Source of the DNA: Bacteroidetes oral taxon 274 str. F0058
GTDB taxonomy: Bacteria > Bacteroidota > Bacteroidia > Bacteroidales > Paludibacteraceae
Assembly: GCA_000163695.1 (NCBI GenBank)
Contig: GG774889.1
Location: forward strand, 1,137,941-1,201,940
Reading direction: 5' to 3'
Length of the DNA stretch: 64,000 nucleotides
Shown: piece after piece, positions 42,923-52,095 of the stretch
How the letters are laid out: the number at the start of each line of letters is the position of its first letter
Numbering within the stretch: position 1 is the first letter of the stretch
The notes under the pieces: generated by a model
The model's input: the letters and a program-made list of their open reading frames with translations, nothing else
Database searches by the model: none
What the model was told of the DNA's origin: nothing
Program-made: the position numbers and the translations under genes

Positions 42923-43552
42923 ATGTTACAAAGTATAGAAACTCTCGAAGATGGCTCTATTATAGGTTTTTGGTTGATAGAAGAGACCGAAGACGAACTG
43001 ATTACCCTCCTCGGAAATCGAAGTGATCTGCTCGATGCGATGGCAAGTTTCAGTAGCGAAAAGCGTCGTTTGGAGTTTGTCGCTACTCGGGTCTTACTCA
43101 AAAATATGCTCAAAGAAGAGAAGACAATCGCCTATACACCTGATGGGTATCCGTTCATTACGGATAATTCTTACAATATAAGTATCTCGCATACAGGTAA
43201 ATATGTAGGGATAATATTAAATAAGTACCGAAAAGTAGGCATCGATATAGAGAAAATCAGTGATAAAGTACTTAGAGTCAGAGATAAATATCTGTCCGAA
43301 TATGAGCAGAACTTTGTCGAAAAAAACAATGCAAAGGTTCACCTCACACTTATGTGGTGTGCCAAAGAGGCTGTGTATAAAATAGTAAACAACATCAAGA
43401 TAGACAGTATCAATCAGATATGTATTTCTCCGTTTATCCCTTACATCGAGGGAACCATGGAGGTACAAGAGACTTATACCGACCAAAAGTCGGAGTTTGT
43501 GGTAAATTACAGAGTAGAACCGTCTGTTTGTAAGGTATGGACAGTAAAATGA
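42923..43552 (+). CDS. 4'-phosphopantetheinyl transferase superfamily protein
   Basis: 209 residues from the ATG at 42923. Attaches the phosphopantetheine arm of CoA to carrier proteins. The signature GIDIEKI (metal-binding D and E) and WCAKEAVYK lie in the middle, matching the Sfp/AcpS superfamily pattern GxDxE and WxxKEAxxK. A TTG at 42893 is in frame but only ~13 bases past the predicted transcript start, so the ATG is preferred. The stop overlaps the SDR start (ATGA). No carrier-protein gene is nearby. Confidence 0.88.
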   Translation: MLQSIETLEDGSIIGFWLIEETEDELITLLGNRSDLLDAMASFSSEKRRLEFVATRVLLKNMLKEEKTIAYTPDGYPFITDNSYNISISHTGKYVGIILNKYRKVGIDIEKISDKVLRVRDKYLSEYEQNFVEKNNAKVHLTLMWCAKEAVYKIVNNIKIDSINQICISPFIPYIEGTMEVQETYTDQKSEFVVNYRVEPSVCKVWTVK

Positions 43553-44373
43553 TTAAAAACGATATGCAAAAAGTAGTTTTAATAACAGGAGTATCATCGG
43601 GATTTGGTAAGGCTATTGCCGAACAGTTGCTTGCACAAGGACACATAGTATACGGTACGTCACGCCGCAATCCTGACTTCGATTTGAATGGTTTGCGGAT
43701 AAAACACTTAGATGTAACACAAAAAGATGTTGTAAACGAAGTAGTTGGCTCTATCGTCGAAGAACAAGGGCATTTGGACGTATTGATAAATAACGCCGGT
43801 ATAGGCATTGCGGGGGCAGCCGAGCTTGCGACAGAACAAGAGATTGATTTACAGATGAATACCAACTTTATGGGAGTTGTCAATATGTGTTCTGCCGTCT
43901 TGCCGCATTTCAGAGCGAAGCGTAGAGGTACTGTACTGAATGTTAGTTCTATAGGCGGTGTGTTTACTATACCATATCAGGGTTTCTATTCGGTGTCTAA
44001 GTTTGCTGTGGAGGCTTACTCCGAAGCGTTGGCGCTGGAAACTCGGCAGTTCGGTATCAATATCGTTATCGTGGAGCCGGGGGACTTCAATACGGGTTTT
44101 ACCAACAATCGTAAAGTATCCGAGGTTACTCTACGTGATGAAGACTATAAAGCGTCGTTCGACCGAGTGCTTCGAAATATCGAAAAAGACGAGCGAGGAG
44201 GCGGAGACCCCAAGTATCTCGCAAGGAAGATTGCTAAGATAATTAATAAAAAATCACCTAAATTTCGCTATCTGATAACCCCCAATATTGTTCAGCGCCT
44301 TTCGGTAACGGCACACGGTATATTGCCAAACAGAATGTTTCAGTGGATTCTGAGGCTGTTTTACGGAGTATGA
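43549..44373 (+). CDS. Short-chain dehydrogenase/reductase
   Basis: 274 residues from the ATG at 43549. Classical SDR: cofactor loop TGVSSGFG at 13-20, NNAGIGIAG, catalytic serine in NVSSIGG and the Y-x3-K pair in FYSVSKFAVE. Probably an NAD(P)H oxidoreductase of unknown substrate. The ATGA overlap with the transferase gene supports this start; an ATG at 43564 is an alternative. A bidirectional terminator follows. Confidence 0.9.
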   Translation: MIKNDMQKVVLITGVSSGFGKAIAEQLLAQGHIVYGTSRRNPDFDLNGLRIKHLDVTQKDVVNEVVGSIVEEQGHLDVLINNAGIGIAGAAELATEQEIDLQMNTNFMGVVNMCSAVLPHFRAKRRGTVLNVSSIGGVFTIPYQGFYSVSKFAVEAYSEALALETRQFGINIVIVEPGDFNTGFTNNRKVSEVTLRDEDYKASFDRVLRNIEKDERGGGDPKYLARKIAKIINKKSPKFRYLITPNIVQRLSVTAHGILPNRMFQWILRLFYGV

Positions 44374-44383
44374 TATATAAGAG

Positions 44384-44424
44384 AAAAAAACAACGGGTTG
44401 ATAAAAATCAGCCCGTTGTTTTTT
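44384..44424. terminator. Bidirectional intrinsic terminator
   Basis: CAACGGGTTGAT (44391-44402) pairs with ATCAGCCCGTTG (44407-44418) with one G-T pair; A-run before and T-run after, so it can end both the SDR transcript and the convergent gcvH transcript. Confidence 0.85.
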
Positions 44425-44451
44425 GTGTTTCCGAAAAGACTCTGCAAGGTG

Positions 44452-44829
44452 TTATGCTATGAGAGCTTTGTAGGCTTCGGCATCGAGCAGTTTGCCTGCT
44501 TCCGACGGGTCGGTCATTTTTACTTTTATCATCCAACCTTCGCCGTAAGGGTCTGAATTGACGAGTTCGGGGTTGTCTTCGAGTTTCGGGTTTACTTCCA
44601 AAACCTCGCCGCCTAAGGGCATAAACAAGTCCGATACCGTTTTCACTGCTTCGATAGAACCGAATACAGCCTCTTGAGTCAGAGTTTCGCCCTCGGTCGT
44701 AATATCGACAATCACTATCTCGCCCAGTTCGCTCTGAGCGAAGTCGGTGATACCGATATAAGCCGTATCACCCTCTACACGCACCCATTCGTGGTCTTTC
44801 GAATACTTTAAATTACTTGGAATGTTCAT
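44452..44829 (-). CDS. gcvH: Glycine cleavage system H protein
   Basis: 125 residues, full length. A lipoyl carrier that shuttles the aminomethyl group between the P, T and L proteins of glycine cleavage. The lipoylated lysine is K63 in GSIEAVKTVSDL. No other gcv gene is in the window; instead it follows a COG2403 GTPase gene by 24 bases on the same strand and shares its transcript. Confidence 0.96.
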   Translation of the reverse strand: MNIPSNLKYSKDHEWVRVEGDTAYIGITDFAQSELGEIVIVDITTEGETLTQEAVFGSIEAVKTVSDLFMPLGGEVLEVNPKLEDNPELVNSDPYGEGWMIKVKMTDPSEAGKLLDAEAYKALIA

Positions 44830-44853
44830 TTTACTTTTTGTGTGAGAAAAAAT

Positions 44854-46203
44854 TTATTTTTTGATTTTTAATTTATGTTTCTTACAGAAGTCTTTGAGGA
44901 CGCCTTCAAGGTTAGGAGTACCTATTTCTTGCAGTTCGTAGCCTACTTTTACTGTCGGTTGTTTGATTTTGATGATTCTGCCCAAATCTATCGGAGTGCC
45001 GATAACTACTGCGTCGCAAGGAGTATTGGCGATAGTCTTTTCCAAGTCTTTTACCTGTTGGTCGCCGTAGCCCATAGCCGGCAGCAATACGCCTATTTCC
45101 GGATAATTTTTGAATGTATCTTTCAGTTTGCCGACAGTATACGGACGCGGGTCTATCAACTCGGCGGCACCGTGTTTCATTGCTGCCACAGTACCTGCAC
45201 CTATCTTCATTTCGCCGTGAGTAAGGGTCGGTCCGTCTTCTACTACCAATACCTTCTTGCCTTTTATGAGTTCGGGCTTATCTACCGTAAGGTAAGACGC
45301 AGCGTCGATTACTATAGCTTTGGGGTTGATTTTGGCTATGTTTCGGCGAACGGTATTGATGTCTTCGAGTGTGGCGGAGTCTATCTTGTTGATACAGATG
45401 ACGTCTGATATACGAGCCATTACCTCGCCCGGATAGTACGATACCTCTGCATTCGGACGCAACGGGTCTACTACGCCGATAGTAAGGTCGGGCTGATAGA
45501 ACGGGAAGTCGTTGTTACCGCCGTCCCAGATGATTACGTCGCAGCCGTCGGGGTCTTTTTCGGCTTGGCGGAGTATAGCTTCGTAGTCTACGCCTGCATA
45601 GATGACGTTACGTTTGGTAACGACGTGCGGTTCGTATTCTTCCATCTCTTCGATGGTACATTTATGTTTTTTGAGGTCTGCCACAGTAGCGAAACGTTGT
45701 ACTTTCTGCTTTACTAGGTCGCCGTAAGGCATCGGGTGACGCACTGCGACAGGTTTCAGTCCCATACCAACGAGTATCTCTATCACACGACGCGATGTCT
45801 GCGACTTGCCGCAACCGGTACGGGTAGCACCGATAGCGATTACCGGTTTGGTAGATTTTATCATAGTATCTTTCGTACCGAGCAGCCAAAAGTCGGCTCC
45901 GGCAGCGTTTACTATCGCACTTACGCCCATTACGCGATTGTAAGGTACGTCTGAATATGCGAAGACACACACGTCTACTTTGTGTTTTTTGATGAGTGCG
46001 GGCAGCTCCTCTTCTGCTACGATGGGGATACCTGCGGGGTACTCTTTGCCTGCGAGCTCGGTCGGATATTTACGTCCGTCGATGTCGGGAATCTGATTGG
46101 CTGTGAATGCTACTACATTGTAGTCTTTGTTTCCGCGGAAAAAGGTGTTGAAATTGTGAAAATCTCTGCCTGCGGCACCAATGATAATTACGTTTCTTTT
46201 CAT
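44854..46203 (-). CDS. COG2403 GTPase, cyclic 2,3-diphosphoglycerate synthetase-like
   Basis: 449 residues. Resembles the archaeal cyclic 2,3-diphosphoglycerate synthetase family: Rossmann-like N-terminus (VIIIGAAGRDFHNFN at 5-19), a P-loop GATRTGCGKS at 125-134, WDGGNNDFPF near 225-234 and DPLRPNAE. In methanogens the relative makes an osmolyte/thermoprotectant; bacterial members have no settled function. A P-loop metal or nucleotide enzyme role is all the sequence supports. Promoter -7 box at 46276-46283; first gene of a two-gene operon with gcvH. Confidence 0.85.
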   Translation of the reverse strand: MKRNVIIIGAAGRDFHNFNTFFRGNKDYNVVAFTANQIPDIDGRKYPTELAGKEYPAGIPIVAEEELPALIKKHKVDVCVFAYSDVPYNRVMGVSAIVNAAGADFWLLGTKDTMIKSTKPVIAIGATRTGCGKSQTSRRVIEILVGMGLKPVAVRHPMPYGDLVKQKVQRFATVADLKKHKCTIEEMEEYEPHVVTKRNVIYAGVDYEAILRQAEKDPDGCDVIIWDGGNNDFPFYQPDLTIGVVDPLRPNAEVSYYPGEVMARISDVICINKIDSATLEDINTVRRNIAKINPKAIVIDAASYLTVDKPELIKGKKVLVVEDGPTLTHGEMKIGAGTVAAMKHGAAELIDPRPYTVGKLKDTFKNYPEIGVLLPAMGYGDQQVKDLEKTIANTPCDAVVIGTPIDLGRIIKIKQPTVKVGYELQEIGTPNLEGVLKDFCKKHKLKIKK

Positions 46204-46275
46204 AAATTTTTAAATAAAATTTTTATAATTAATACTATATTATTGATTGAAAGTTTTTTCGGTTATAAACATCGG

Positions 46276-46283
46276 CAAAGTTA
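46276..46283 (-). promoter_or_regulatory. Promoter -7 element of the GTPase-gcvH operon
   Basis: TAACTTTG on the minus strand, 73 bases upstream of the start at 46203. Confidence 0.6.
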
Positions 46284-46370
46284 AGTTTTTTTTTCGATAA
46301 AACAATTTTTTATGCTTTTTTTGCCACAAAAAGAGATGTATTTATCGATGGTACTCAATTATTCTTTCTC

Positions 46371-47681
46371 TCACAAAGATTTTCTGCTAATGCTTGCTCC
46401 GATAGAGGTCAGACGATGCTCTATATCTTCATAACCTCTGTCTATTTGGTCTATGTTGTCGATAACGGATACTCCTTCGGCACTAAGGGCGGCTATCAAC
46501 AGGGCTATGCCTGCACGTATATCGGGCGAGGTCATATTGTTGGCTCTGAGCCGAAATTTTCTGTCGTGTCCGATGACGACTGCACGGTGAGGGTCGCAAA
46601 GTATTATCTGTGCACCCATATCGATGAGTTTGTCCACGAAAAAGAGTCTGCTCTCGAACATTTTTTGGTGTATCAGCACACTGCCTTTGGCTTGTGTGGC
46701 GACTACGAGCATTACACTGAGCAGGTCGGGCGTAAGCCCGGGCCAAGGAGCGTCGGCTATGGTCATTATGGAGCCGTCCATAAACGACTCTATTCGGTAG
46801 CTTTCCTGCTCGGGGACGAATATGGAGTCGCCCTTCTGCTGTATGTCTATGCCCAGACGCCTGAAACTATCGGGAATGATACCGAGTTTGTCGTATGCCA
46901 CATCTTTTATCAGCAGCGGGCTTTGTGTCATTGCTGCCATACCGATGAAAGAGCCGACTTCTATCATATCGGGCAGTATTCGGTGACGGGTGCCACAGAG
47001 AGTCTCCACACCTTCGATTGTGAGCAGATTGGAGGCAATACCGGATATTTTCGCTCCCATCGAGTTGAGCATCTCGCATAGCTGTTGCAGATACGGTTCG
47101 CAGGCAGCGTTGTATATGGTGGTCTTCCCTTCGGCTAATACGGCAGCCATCACTATATTGGCTGTACCTGTTACTGAGGCTTCGTCCAGTAGCATAGCTG
47201 CACCCCGCAGCCTATCGACACTCATATCGAATGCTCTTTTCTGTTCGTTGAAGGCGATGTCGGCACCGAGCTTTTGCAGACCTATAAAGTGTGTATCGAG
47301 GCGGCGTCTGCCTATTTTGTCGCCACCGGGTTTGGCAAAACGTACTCTGCGAAGCCTTGTCAGCAGCGGGGCTATCAGCATAACAGAGCCTCTGAGACGC
47401 GAGCATTTCTGCAAAAACACGTCGCTTGCCAAGAAATCCTCGTTAAGACTGTCGGCACGAAAACTATATTTACCCTTGTCGATACGCCTTACTTCTACAC
47501 CTATATCCTGCAATAGTAGAATAAGATTCTTGATATCGAGTATTTCGGGGATATTCTCGATTACGACCTCTTGGCGGGTAAGAACGGTAGCACAAATCAC
47601 CTGAAGAGCTTCGTTTTTAGCTCCCTGAGGCAATATCTCGCCTTTCAGTTTTCGCCCTCCCTCTATTATAAATGACGACAT
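46371..47681 (-). CDS. murA: UDP-GlcNAc enolpyruvyl transferase MurA (Asp variant)
   Basis: 436 residues, full length. Adds enolpyruvate to UDP-N-acetylglucosamine, the first committed step of peptidoglycan synthesis. Substrate residues K22 and N23 are present (GAKNEAL). The fosfomycin-target cysteine (Cys115 in E. coli, in PGGCxIG) is aspartate here: D121 in PGGDKIGRRRLDTH. Asp at this position, as in Chlamydia and Mycobacterium, keeps activity but prevents covalent fosfomycin binding. Likely own promoter at 47732-47739. Confidence 0.96.
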   Translation of the reverse strand: MSSFIIEGGRKLKGEILPQGAKNEALQVICATVLTRQEVVIENIPEILDIKNLILLLQDIGVEVRRIDKGKYSFRADSLNEDFLASDVFLQKCSRLRGSVMLIAPLLTRLRRVRFAKPGGDKIGRRRLDTHFIGLQKLGADIAFNEQKRAFDMSVDRLRGAAMLLDEASVTGTANIVMAAVLAEGKTTIYNAACEPYLQQLCEMLNSMGAKISGIASNLLTIEGVETLCGTRHRILPDMIEVGSFIGMAAMTQSPLLIKDVAYDKLGIIPDSFRRLGIDIQQKGDSIFVPEQESYRIESFMDGSIMTIADAPWPGLTPDLLSVMLVVATQAKGSVLIHQKMFESRLFFVDKLIDMGAQIILCDPHRAVVIGHDRKFRLRANNMTSPDIRAGIALLIAALSAEGVSVIDNIDQIDRGYEDIEHRLTSIGASISRKSL

Positions 47682-47731
47682 ACTTTTGTTTCTAAATTAT
47701 TAATTTGTAAAAATACAGTGGATAACGATGA

Positions 47732-47739
47732 CAAAAATA
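47732..47739 (-). promoter_or_regulatory. Possible murA promoter -7 element
   Basis: TATTTTTG on the minus strand, 51 bases upstream of the murA start. AT-rich context makes a chance match possible. Confidence 0.4.
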
Positions 47740-47989
47740 CAATATTTTTTTGTTTTGAGAGTTGAAAAAAACACCTTTGTTTTATGTTAAAATCAGCGAG
47801 TTTATCCAATTCGATAAAGGCTGAGGTTTAATTTGTTTATATATAGAGAATTATCTGTGCAATATGAGATTTCATCTCTCGTATTATTTTTCGTGATTTT
47901 CTTCACAAATATGTAATTTACGGTATGTTAGAAAAAACGAAAATAAAATAAATGATGTGTTAATTGTATTTATTTCGCACAAAAATAGT
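47740..47989. other. AT-rich divergent intergenic region between murA and the sensor kinase gene
   Basis: Part of a 347-base gap. It holds a small GAGAT-TTC-ATCTC hairpin (~47870-47882) and long AT tracts. No gene or clear operator was seen. Confidence 0.4.
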
Positions 47990-47997
47990 TATCTTTG
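47990..47997 (+). promoter_or_regulatory. Sensor kinase operon promoter -7 element
   Basis: TATCTTTG, 32 bases upstream of the ATG at 48029. Confidence 0.65.
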
Positions 47998-48028
47998 CAG
48001 ACCGATAAATTAATAAATAAGCTTATTT

Positions 48029-50038
48029 ATGTATCGTTTTTTACTCACTATAAATGCTGCAAAAGTCTTTCATATTCAAAAACTTATTGTTGTTTTTTTA
48101 TTGTTTTGCTCTACGGTATCGTGTGTCCGAAACAATAAATGTTCGCAACAATCGGTAGCGATAGCCCGTAAAGACACATTCGAAAAAGAGATACGACACA
48201 TATACGACCCCGACTCGCTTTTGACCCTGTACGACAAGAGTCTGGACGAAGGCAATATGGTTAAACAGATGGTTGTGTGCGGCAAATATGCCAAGGTGAT
48301 GAGAGATATGTCGGACTTCTCGTCGTCAATCAAATATAACCTTATTGGACTTGACATAGCCAAGGAGCTGAACGACACTATGGAAATGGTGAGAAATTAC
48401 AACAGCTTGGGTACCAATTTCAGACGTCTCGGAGCTTTTGCCGAGGCTATGGGATACCACAGCACAGCTATGGAGCTTATAGAGATGTTCTCGGACTCGA
48501 CGTCGTCGAGTGCACTCAAAAACAAGGCGGTAACCTATAACGGAATGGGCAATATCAGTCTTACTATGGGCTACGGCAATGAGGCAAAGAAATTTTTCGA
48601 GCAGGCTCTCAGCAAAGAGCAGTTGCTGGGAAGTCATCTGGGGCAGGCTATAAACTACTCTAACATAGGGGCTATATTCCACGAAAACAATATGTATGAT
48701 TCTGCGATGTGGTACTACAACCGCTCTATGCAGGAGAATGTAATGGCAAAGTCGAATATCGGTATATCACTCTGTTATGAGAGTATAGGCAGTGTATACG
48801 AAGACCTCGGCCGTCTGGAGAAAGCCGAAGAGGCTTATACCAAAAGTTATGAGGCGATATGCGACGACAAGGATATGTGGCACAAAATGCAGTCTTACAT
48901 AAGCATTGGCAGGATAAACATAAAACAGAAAAGGTTCGATAAAGCAAAGCGTTTTCTCGATGAGGCGCTTGTCGTGATACGCGATATGGGTTCTCTCGAA
49001 CTTATGGCAGACGTCGACGATATGTTTTATCGTTATTACAAGGCTATCGGAAATCCCGAAAAAGCCCTCTACTTCTTCGAACAGAGCAATACCTATAAAG
49101 ACAGCGTAAGTGGCGAGCAGGAGAAAAACAGTTTTATGGAGATATGTATCAGTTTCGAGAAATTACGTAACCAACGCAAAGAGGCGATACTCAAAGAACG
49201 CAATATACAGCAACGCATACGTTCTCGGTATATTACTATATTGAGTTGTATACTGACTGCTCTTTTGCTGGCTGTGATAATATTGCTTGTACACCTGCAA
49301 AAAAACGAAAAGAGGCGTGCCGATATACTCAACGATATGAACAACATAAAAAACAAGTTTTTCTCTATCATATCGCACGACCTTAGGAATACAGCCATAA
49401 GTATCAATAGGTCTGTAAAGATACTTGCCGACAATAGCCCGAATATGTCGGCGACAGACTGCAAAAACTTTCTTAACGAACTTAGTCTGACGACCGATAC
49501 GCAAGTGGAGTTGCTCGAGTCACTCTTGGAATGGGCTAAAATAGAGACCGGAAAGATGGAATTCTGTCCGGCTGCTTACGACATCGGGCAGATATTCGAG
49601 ATGGTCGAGAAGCAGTTGTATAAATTGCTGAAAGACAAACGCATTTCTATAAAAAGTAATATTGCGGACGAGGTGTGTGTCGAGGCGGACTTCAATATGA
49701 TATCTATCGTCATACGCAATATATTGTCGAATGCCATTAAATTTTCGTATCCCGATTCGGTGATAGACGTCGTAGTAAACGAAATAGGAGGCAACAAAGT
49801 GCTTGTCGAGATAAAAGACTACGGTATCGGTATGACGGAACAGGATATAGCCGACTGTTTCAGGCTCGACCGCTCGGTGAGTATTAAGGGGACTGCCGGC
49901 GAGGTTGGCACAGGGCTGGGACTTGTCGTCTGTCGCGAAATGCTGGGTAAACACAACAGCGTATTGAATATCACAAGCCAACGAGGCAAGGGCAGTGTGT
50001 TTTCGTTTACATTGAACAAAAGTATTAAACCGCAATAA
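48029..50038 (+). CDS. TPR-containing sensor histidine kinase
   Basis: 669 residues. The N-terminus is hydrophobic with a lipobox-like LLFCSTVSC, then about six tetratricopeptide repeats (~75-345), a coiled linker, one membrane helix (~395-418), a HisKA-like region with H450 (IISHDLRNTA) and a HATPase domain (NAIKFSYPDS, DYGIGMTEQD, GTGLGLVVC). The TPR part is probably periplasmic and serves as the sensor. The phospho-acceptor block DLRN is a common Bacteroidota variant. Twelve bases upstream of its response regulator gene. Confidence 0.9.
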   Translation: MYRFLLTINAAKVFHIQKLIVVFLLFCSTVSCVRNNKCSQQSVAIARKDTFEKEIRHIYDPDSLLTLYDKSLDEGNMVKQMVVCGKYAKVMRDMSDFSSSIKYNLIGLDIAKELNDTMEMVRNYNSLGTNFRRLGAFAEAMGYHSTAMELIEMFSDSTSSSALKNKAVTYNGMGNISLTMGYGNEAKKFFEQALSKEQLLGSHLGQAINYSNIGAIFHENNMYDSAMWYYNRSMQENVMAKSNIGISLCYESIGSVYEDLGRLEKAEEAYTKSYEAICDDKDMWHKMQSYISIGRINIKQKRFDKAKRFLDEALVVIRDMGSLELMADVDDMFYRYYKAIGNPEKALYFFEQSNTYKDSVSGEQEKNSFMEICISFEKLRNQRKEAILKERNIQQRIRSRYITILSCILTALLLAVIILLVHLQKNEKRRADILNDMNNIKNKFFSIISHDLRNTAISINRSVKILADNSPNMSATDCKNFLNELSLTTDTQVELLESLLEWAKIETGKMEFCPAAYDIGQIFEMVEKQLYKLLKDKRISIKSNIADEVCVEADFNMISIVIRNILSNAIKFSYPDSVIDVVVNEIGGNKVLVEIKDYGIGMTEQDIADCFRLDRSVSIKGTAGEVGTGLGLVVCREMLGKHNSVLNITSQRGKGSVFSFTLNKSIKPQ

Positions 50039-50050
50039 AGTATATTCCAA

Positions 50051-50689
50051 ATGATTACAGTATTTATCGTAGACGACCACTCTCTATTCAGACTCGGTAC
50101 AAGGTATTTTCTCGAAAACAACAACCTTCCCGTCAAGGTATTGGGTGAAGCCGATAGCGGCTATGACCTCTTTGTGAAACTAAAACAACTCAAGGAACTG
50201 CCGCAGATGATTCTGCTCGATATACTTATGCCCGATATGTCGGGCGTGGAGGTACTCGAGAAGCTACGAGAGCTATATCCACAGATAAAGGTGCTGGTAC
50301 TATCGTCGGAGACAGCTTTCGCAACAATAAACAAGATGATGAATATAGGTATAGAAGGCTTTATAAGCAAGGCTGCTCCGTATCACGATTTGGTCGGGGC
50401 GATAGTATCTATCAGTGAGGATGTGCCTTACTTTGGGTGCGATATATCGAGAATCATAAACTGTGTAGGTGCAATAAAAGGAGGAGTAACCATAGCCCCT
50501 ACCGCCCGCGAACGTGAAGTGATGTTATATGCCGCCTCGGGTCTGTCGGGCAAAGAGATTGCCGATAAGATGAATATTTCGCTGAGGACGGTAGATAAGC
50601 ACAAAAATAATATCTTCACAAAATTCGGGTTCAAAACATCGATGGATATGGTCAATTTTGCCGTCCACCACGGCATAATAAAATTGTAG
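50051..50689 (+). CDS. NarL/LuxR-type response regulator
   Basis: 212 residues. Receiver domain with acidic pair D8/D9 and phospho-acceptor D57 (LLDILMPDMSG), then a LuxR-type helix-turn-helix at ~148-205 (LSGKEIADKMNISLRTVDKHKNN). It should bind DNA when phosphorylated by the kinase encoded just upstream. Targets are unknown. The pair forms one operon from the promoter at 47990-47997. Confidence 0.94.
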   Translation: MITVFIVDDHSLFRLGTRYFLENNNLPVKVLGEADSGYDLFVKLKQLKELPQMILLDILMPDMSGVEVLEKLRELYPQIKVLVLSSETAFATINKMMNIGIEGFISKAAPYHDLVGAIVSISEDVPYFGCDISRIINCVGAIKGGVTIAPTAREREVMLYAASGLSGKEIADKMNISLRTVDKHKNNIFTKFGFKTSMDMVNFAVHHGIIKL

Positions 50690-50860
50690 GAGGAGTTTTG
50701 ATTATTTTTAAGGATTGATACGAAAAAAAAGTAACGCTACTTTTAGTTTCAATTAAACGATAGAGATACTTCAAAAATAGCTGCTCTTTGCTCAACGGTA
50801 TATTCTCATAATTATCCGTATTTCGCAATTGAATTTTGCCCGCTTTTGTGCAAAAAAACA

Positions 50861-50868
50861 TAACTTTG
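50861..50868 (+). promoter_or_regulatory. O-methyltransferase promoter -7 element
   Basis: TAACTTTG, 21 bases upstream of the ATG at 50890; excludes the in-frame ATG at 50836. Confidence 0.65.
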
Positions 50869-50889
50869 CACTTCCATAAATATCACACA

Positions 50890-51516
50890 ATGGATTTGGA
50901 AAATTATATCACAGCCCATACGGAGCGGGAGCCCGATTATCTGCGAACCATCTTCAGAAACACCAATATCAGGCTACTCAATCCGCGTATGCAGAGCGGG
51001 CATTATCAGGGACGGTTGCTAAAAATGTTTACACGTATAGTAGCCCCGCGTAATGTTCTGGAAATCGGTACTTTTTCGGGATATGCCACTCTTTGTCTCG
51101 CCGAAGGTCTACCCGACGGAGCACACATAGACACGGTAGAGATAGATGACGAACTCGAAGACTTTATCGTCCAAAACCTCAACTTATCGCCATTTGCAGA
51201 CAGAATAACACTACATATAGGCGATGCTTTACAAATAGTGCCTTCGCTGGGCAAGGTATTCGACCTCGTATTTGTCGACGGCAACAAACGACACTATCGC
51301 CAATACTTGGATATGGTACTGCCTTTGCTCTCGGAGAGGGGAGTGGTCTTAGCCGACAACACCCTGTGGAGCGGCAAGGTATTGGATACTCCCGCAGGTA
51401 ACGATTACCAAACGCAATCCATCATAGACTTCAATAGATATGTAGCATCCCGCTCCGACATAGAGCAAATCATATTGCCCGTAAGAGACGGGCTGACCGT
51501 TATTCGCAAAAAATAG
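50890..51516 (+). CDS. SAM-dependent O-methyltransferase (class I, COMT-like)
   Basis: 208 residues from the ATG at 50890 (MDLENYITAH). Methyltransferase_3 family: NVLEIGTFSGYATLCLAEGL is the SAM-binding loop (~54-73), then HIDTVEIDDELEDF, and DLVFVDGNKRHYRQYLD carries the metal-binding aspartate (~130). This family methylates catechol-like or tRNA substrates (TrmR in Bacillus); I cannot tell which. Monocistronic. Confidence 0.9.
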   Translation: MDLENYITAHTEREPDYLRTIFRNTNIRLLNPRMQSGHYQGRLLKMFTRIVAPRNVLEIGTFSGYATLCLAEGLPDGAHIDTVEIDDELEDFIVQNLNLSPFADRITLHIGDALQIVPSLGKVFDLVFVDGNKRHYRQYLDMVLPLLSERGVVLADNTLWSGKVLDTPAGNDYQTQSIIDFNRYVASRSDIEQIILPVRDGLTVIRKK

Positions 51517-51541
51517 TTGTATAAGATTGGTTATTTTTTTG

Positions 51542-51549
51542 TAACTTTG
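51542..51549 (+). promoter_or_regulatory. ridA promoter -7 element
   Basis: TAACTTTG, 51 bases upstream of the ATG at 51601. Confidence 0.65.
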
Positions 51550-51600
51550 CCACATTCAATTTTTATCAATAATTAATTTTTTAAAAGTTAAAAAAAGTAT

Positions 51601-51975
51601 ATGAAAAGAGTAATCAGTTCTTCAAAAGCACCGGCAGCAATCGGTCCTTACAGTCAAGCTATCGAAGCCAACGGCACATTGTATATCTCGGGTCAGTTGC
51701 CTGTGAATCCTGCTACAGGTGAGGTGCCTGCATCTATCGAAGAGCAGGTAGAACAGTGTTTTGCCAACATCAAAGCAATCCTCAACGAAGCGGGCTACAC
51801 CTTCGACAATGTAGTAAAATCGGTAGTACTGCTTGACGATTTGGCTAACTTCAACGCAATGAACGATATATATGCCAAATATTACACCAAAGATATGCCT
51901 GCAAGAGTTTGCTATCAGGTATCGAAGTTGCCCAAAGGCGTAAAGGTAGAGATAGAGACGACTGCCGTTAAATAA
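51601..51975 (+). CDS. ridA: RidA-family 2-iminobutanoate/2-iminopropanoate deaminase
   Basis: 124 residues, full length for the YjgF/RidA family, which hydrolyses reactive enamine/imine intermediates released by PLP enzymes. The family signature and the key arginine are present (PARVCYQVSKLPKGVKVEIE, R near 100-105), with SSKAPAAIGPYSQAI at the N-terminus. Monocistronic between a -7 box and a terminator. Confidence 0.95.
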   Translation: MKRVISSSKAPAAIGPYSQAIEANGTLYISGQLPVNPATGEVPASIEEQVEQCFANIKAILNEAGYTFDNVVKSVVLLDDLANFNAMNDIYAKYYTKDMPARVCYQVSKLPKGVKVEIETTAVK

Positions 51976-52023
51976 GTGTGCGTTTTTTTGGAACTTTTAT
52001 TAGGATTATTAAATATGATAGAA

Positions 52024-52074
52024 ACATAGAGTGGTTGTATGGATACGTTTGTCTATTGCCACTCTGTGTTTTTT
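52024..52074 (+). terminator. ridA intrinsic terminator
   Basis: ACATAGAGTGG (52024-52034) pairs with CCACTCTGTGT (52059-52069) around a 24-base loop, then a T-run. Confidence 0.65.
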
Positions 52075-52095
52075 GCTTGATATACAACACCGTAG

